From Beijerinckiaceae bacterium (GTDB lineage: Bacteria; Pseudomonadota; Alphaproteobacteria; Rhizobiales; Beijerinckiaceae), in the NCBI GenBank assembly GCA_947370975.1, contig CANBNG010000017.1:1-64000 (forward strand): a stretch of 64,000 bases of DNA, read 5' to 3'. The position numbers and the translations under genes were made by a program. Positions 60,795 to 64,000 of this stretch are shown piece by piece (positions within the stretch are counted from its first letter, which is position 1; each line of letters starts with the position of its first letter). Below the pieces are notes generated by a model. That model was not told the DNA's origin. It saw only the letters and a list, made by a program, of their open reading frames with translations, and did not search any database.

Positions 60795-61478
60795 ATGACA
60801 CCGCTCATCGCCCGTTTTGCATCGGATGACAGGGGCATGTCAGCGGTTGAGCTGGCGGTCATCATCTCCGTTCTCGTGCCGGTCATGATGAGCGGTTCGG
60901 AGATCGACCGTTATTTGCGCTGCGGGCGCCATGCCTGGGTGGCGGCAGACAGTTTTGCCAGCGTTCTCTCGCAGCGCGCGACCTTGCTCGGCGGGTCGAT
61001 GTGGACGCAGGATTCTGACCTGATCGGGACTGTCCTTACCGAGGCCGTCGCGCTTTATGGCGCTCAATGGCGCAACAATATCGGCCTGCAGGCGACCTAT
61101 GTCCGCTTCAATGCGGATAAAGCCGGCTGCGAGGCAACATCCACCTGCACCTATTCGACGGCGACGATTCTCTGGACCTGGCCGGGCGGCAATGTCGCTT
61201 CGCAAAATGCTCTGGGCGGGCAGGGATTGTTGCGCAGCTGCGCGCAAAAAAACATGGTCCCGGGGGGCTCCGCGGCCACTGCGAAAACCTTGCCGGCAAA
61301 TGTCTTCGGCGGCGGCAATCTGCTCGTTGTCGATCTCGTCTATGTCTACAAGCCCACTTTTCTCAGCGGCGTGGTCGGGTCACGGACGATTGTGCGGCAA
61401 GCCTATTATGCGCCGCTCTATCAGGACATCACCATCGATCCCTCCTCGAAGACAAGCGAGGTGGCGCCATGCACGTGA
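60795..61478 (+). CDS. TadE/TadF-like pilus assembly protein
   Basis: A 227-residue protein. The N-terminal segment DDRGMSAVELAVIISVLVPVMMSGSEIDRYL (about 11-41) holds a Glu-containing hydrophobic helix of the TadE type. The rest (about 50-227), with several Cys and Trp residues, is likely periplasmic. It starts 1 base after the first TadE-like gene and overlaps the TadG-like gene by 10 bases, so all three are coupled. It may be a minor pseudopilin. Confidence 0.82.
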   Translation: MTPLIARFASDDRGMSAVELAVIISVLVPVMMSGSEIDRYLRCGRHAWVAADSFASVLSQRATLLGGSMWTQDSDLIGTVLTEAVALYGAQWRNNIGLQATYVRFNADKAGCEATSTCTYSTATILWTWPGGNVASQNALGGQGLLRSCAQKNMVPGGSAATAKTLPANVFGGGNLLVVDLVYVYKPTFLSGVVGSRTIVRQAYYAPLYQDITIDPSSKTSEVAPCT

Positions 61479-63484
61479 GCGCGCGCCTCCATGGCTTTCT
61501 GAAGTATGTGCGGTCGCTGGTTCAGGCCTGTCATGGTCCTCGCGCCTTCCTGCGCGACGAGCGCGCGAATTTCACGGTGATCACTGGCTTTGCCGTCTTG
61601 CCCCTCATCGTGGTCATGGGCTCGGCAATCGATCTTGGGGTTGCGATTCAGACACGCCAGCGGCTCGATTCGGCCGCTCAATCGGCGGCAGCCGCAGCAG
61701 TCGCCCAAACCCGCGCGCTGAAGGCGGGGCGCGCCGATATTTCGGACGACGAAGTGACCTCGAAAGGCAGAGACCGTGCCGAGCGCGTGTTCAATTCGCA
61801 AAAGCCCGCCACCACAAACGGGAAAATGAAGTTCGACCTTTCACGCAATTCCAGCCGCAACACCTATTCGGCAAATGTCGATTATGACGGGGCCGTCGGC
61901 ACAGTCTTCATGCGGCTTGTCGGATTTTCCGAATTGCGGGTGCGTGGCAAGGGCAGCGCCACCTGGTCCAGCAAGGGTTCGATCATCGAGGACACATTTC
62001 AGACCTCGCTGGAGGATTTGAAGGCGGCCGGCGGCGTTAAACAATATCCCGGCTTGAACGGCTGGGTCGTGAACAGCCCCGTCACGGTTGGCGGTGCGCC
62101 CGCCATGCAGCTTGTCACCATGGAGCGTTTTGGAGGAGCCTCGCCCCCCGGTGTCAGTGTCGCCATCGAGCTCGATGCCCGCGGGAACGGCGGCGACGGC
62201 AATTCCTTCATCTCGAAAAAATTCACGGCGGAGACCGGGCTGCATCAGGTGCGCTATTGGTATCGCGATAGCGCCCCAAGCGCCTCTGTCGTGCCGGCAT
62301 GGCTGTGCAGCACGCGGGTGAGCGATGTCGACTGGATGAAGTCGCGCGATACCAGCGCGGCCAAGGATACCAATCTTGTCTCCGTCTATCTGACGAAGGA
62401 TAGCGCCAATGCCGCGCCGGCCAGCGATGACGGGCTGACGGATTCCAACCGAATCGATTCCTGCTACAGCTCGGGCCAGAAATGGATCCAGCGCGTCGTC
62501 ATCCTCGATATTGCGTCTGCCGGAGATTATTGGCTGACATTCCGGGGTGAAGGCAGATCGGATTCGCAGGGTGGAGCCATCGCCAATATTCTTGTCTGCC
62601 GCGACCCTTGCGCCAATGACGATGGCTCGGAGCGGACCGCCAACAATAATTATCCCTGGGAGGTCGGGCAGGTCCTCTTCGAGGATAATTTTTCGACCGC
62701 TGCACACAATCCAATCGCTTTTTCACCTAGCGCCAATGGCGCATTTGCCAATCTGCCGTCGGGCTGGAATGCCTGGCCTCACAACAGCGTCAATTATGTC
62801 GCCAATGCCAAACGGGACCTGGCCTATATCGACCTCGATACGGACATTGGCGGGGCCAAGGGCCTTTTTGAAAACCGCGCGATCAGCCGTGCCTTTCTGC
62901 TGCCGCCTGGCTATTACAGCCTGAAATACACGTATTGGGTCACAGACACCAAAAGCGCTGCGCCGGCCTGCGCCAATGCGACGACAAATCTTGTGACCGT
63001 CTATATGGACCCGGATCGGCCCTATAATCATCCCGAGCCCTTGGACATTTCTGCGGGCGCCACCTCGCTCTGGTATGATTTCAACAGGAACCAGCAAAGG
63101 CTCATTGTGCCCCGGGTCGAAAAATCCAAAGGCCAAATCATCCAGGCCAGCAGCCCGCAAGCGGCCAATGCAATCGCGCAAAATATGCTCGATTCTTGTG
63201 GCGATGCCATCCCGAACAGAAAGATCCCGCGCGAGATCAACTTCCGCATCTCCAAGGCCGGCTATTATTGGCTCACCTTCGCAGCCGGTGGCGCGGCTGA
63301 CGGATCGGGGGGGCGCATCAGCCAGGTCTCCCTCGTCGCCAAAGGCGCAACGTTCAGCGGGTCGGGCACGCCGCGTCAGGTTCCTTATGTCGATAAGGCC
63401 GACAAATGGACGCCTGCCATCGGATCCTGGCTCAGCATGCCCCTTTATGGAGGGCCGCGCTCCTACAAGGTGCTCGTCCAGTAA
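61469..63484 (+). CDS. TadG-like protein with duplicated C-terminal beta module
   Basis: A 671-residue protein. The N-terminus shows a TadE/G-type helix after DERANFTVITGF: about 37-60 (VLPLIVVMGSAIDLGVAIQTRQRL), followed by an Ala-rich helix. After a linker come two similar beta-rich blocks. The first (about 185-375) includes TNLVSVYLTKDSAN, DSCYSSGQKW and GDYWLTFRGEGRSDSQGG. The second (about 420-630) has TNLVTVYMDPDRP, DSCGDAIPNR and GYYWLTFAAGGAADGSGG. The similarity of these blocks suggests an internal duplication of a jelly-roll or lectin-like domain. There is no typical VWA domain as in TadG. It may be a surface adhesin of a Flp-like system. Confidence 0.8.
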   Translation: MHVSARLHGFLKYVRSLVQACHGPRAFLRDERANFTVITGFAVLPLIVVMGSAIDLGVAIQTRQRLDSAAQSAAAAAVAQTRALKAGRADISDDEVTSKGRDRAERVFNSQKPATTNGKMKFDLSRNSSRNTYSANVDYDGAVGTVFMRLVGFSELRVRGKGSATWSSKGSIIEDTFQTSLEDLKAAGGVKQYPGLNGWVVNSPVTVGGAPAMQLVTMERFGGASPPGVSVAIELDARGNGGDGNSFISKKFTAETGLHQVRYWYRDSAPSASVVPAWLCSTRVSDVDWMKSRDTSAAKDTNLVSVYLTKDSANAAPASDDGLTDSNRIDSCYSSGQKWIQRVVILDIASAGDYWLTFRGEGRSDSQGGAIANILVCRDPCANDDGSERTANNNYPWEVGQVLFEDNFSTAAHNPIAFSPSANGAFANLPSGWNAWPHNSVNYVANAKRDLAYIDLDTDIGGAKGLFENRAISRAFLLPPGYYSLKYTYWVTDTKSAAPACANATTNLVTVYMDPDRPYNHPEPLDISAGATSLWYDFNRNQQRLIVPRVEKSKGQIIQASSPQAANAIAQNMLDSCGDAIPNRKIPREINFRISKAGYYWLTFAAGGAADGSGGRISQVSLVAKGATFSGSGTPRQVPYVDKADKWTPAIGSWLSMPLYGGPRSYKVLVQ

Positions 63485-63634
63485 GACAAGCAAAGCTCGT
63501 GCTTTCTGGTGGGGATCGCGGTCCAAGGGGGTTCCCAGACCTGCCCTTTTCAGCTACACAGCGTCAACTTTCGGGCCGGGGCTCCTGCCTGAATGCCCTT
63601 CAGGGGTTTTCGGAGGACGCGCTCCGGCCATTCG

Positions 63635-63658
63635 AGGCCGATAGCGCGGCCTTTTTTT
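63635..63658 (+). terminator. Intrinsic terminator upstream of carB
   Basis: A 6-bp stem AGGCCG with loop ATAGCG (63635-63640 with 63647-63652) followed by seven T. It could end transcripts from the TadG-like gene or act as a leader attenuator for carB. Confidence 0.65.
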
Positions 63659-63706
63659 GTGCGCGCGGCCGCTTTCGGGCGGCCCAGCCAACCAGACCGG
63701 ACGATC

Positions 63707-64000
63707 ATGCCGAAGCGGACAGACATCCAGACCATTCTCATCATCGGCGCAGGCCCGATTGTTATCGGCCAGGCTTGCGAGTTCGATTATTCCGGCACAC
63801 AGGCCTGCAAGGCCCTGCGCGAGGAGGGGTACCGGATCGTTCTCGTCAATTCGAATCCTGCCACCATCATGACCGACCCGGACATGGCCGACCGGACCTA
63901 TGTCGAGCCGATCACCCCCGAGATCGTCGCCAAGATCATCGAGAAGGAACGCTATGCCGTTCCCGGCGGCTTCGCGCTGCTGCCCACCATGGGCGGCCAG
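63707..64000 (+). CDS. carB: Carbamoyl-phosphate synthase large subunit (3' truncated by window edge)
   Basis: The first 98 codons are visible, with no stop. The start MPKRTDIQTILIIGAGPIVIGQACEFDYSG is the typical N-terminus of CarB, and ATIMTDPDMADRTYVEPITPE and LLPTMGGQ follow in the usual places of the first ATP-grasp half. CarB makes carbamoyl phosphate for pyrimidines and arginine with CarA. The enzyme is expected to have about 1100 residues. The GTCCAAG...leader upstream has a terminator-like hairpin. The ATG at 63707 agrees with the family start. Confidence 0.96.
   Translation, partial: MPKRTDIQTILIIGAGPIVIGQACEFDYSGTQACKALREEGYRIVLVNSNPATIMTDPDMADRTYVEPITPEIVAKIIEKERYAVPGGFALLPTMGGQ

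Overview
The window is GC-rich, densely coded chromosomal DNA from an alphaproteobacterium, most likely of the order Hyphomicrobiales (Rhizobiales). Supporting this are a separate-subunit fbc-type bc1 operon, a membrane-bound ferritin MbfA with an Irr-type iron box, an Omp25/31-type outer membrane protein, DUF1285 and DUF2852 proteins, the MoxR-DUF58-DUF4159 operon and the Anbu/ATP-grasp/alpha-E operon. Genus cannot be fixed from the sequence alone. I saw no tRNA, rRNA, insertion sequence, prophage or CRISPR array. The window cuts a nitrate reductase gene at the left edge and carB at the right edge.

Layout. 1-1437: 3' end of an assimilatory nitrate reductase and a cupin. 1448-11623: a catabolic and transport region. 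It holds three class II aldolase/adducin homologues, a 4,5-dihydroxyphthalate decarboxylase-like protein, a fused 3-dehydroshikimate dehydratase (QuiC type), AroE, an ArsB-type permease, a periplasmic sorbosone-dehydrogenase-like beta-propeller and a lone TRAP binding protein. 11648-14075: thiC with its TPP riboswitch, bracketed by REP-like repeats. 14107-18212: a four-gene operon of ATP-grasp ligase, alpha-E protein, transglutaminase-like protein and Anbu proteasome homologue. 18731-26179: an RND efflux pair, release factor 3 and a GDP-mannose enzyme. 26316-31568: a small secreted protein, RNase T2, RlmJ, a cold-shock protein, a GST, an outer membrane protein and an SDR. 31644-34206: CCA-adding enzyme, CoA pyrophosphatase and DUF1285 in one overlapping operon. 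34312-41130: MoxR-DUF58-DUF4159-large membrane protein operon. 41145-47842: assorted single genes including MbfA, an extensin-like lipoprotein and a Tim44-domain protein. 47909-53440: EF-G-like GTPase, UvrB and two small envelope proteins. 53667-57824: aspartate aminotransferase and the bc1 operon. 58230-63484: TrmL, HemF, GtrA and a TadE/TadG-like trio. 63707 onward: carB.

Working together: QuiC and AroE can interconvert shikimate-pathway intermediates and feed protocatechuate. The Pht5-like protein and three aldolase-fold proteins next to QuiC suggest an uncharacterised aromatic or cyclic-acid route. The most intriguing system is the Anbu operon, a peptide-ligase plus self-compartmentalised protease set whose substrate is unknown. 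Here its transglutaminase-like member has lost the catalytic cysteine (Ala168), so it probably acts as a binding or scaffold subunit. Other points of note are an EF-G-like protein with Ser in place of the catalytic His, a TadG-like protein with a duplicated C-terminal beta-module, and a strong terminator-like hairpin inside the bc1 operon.
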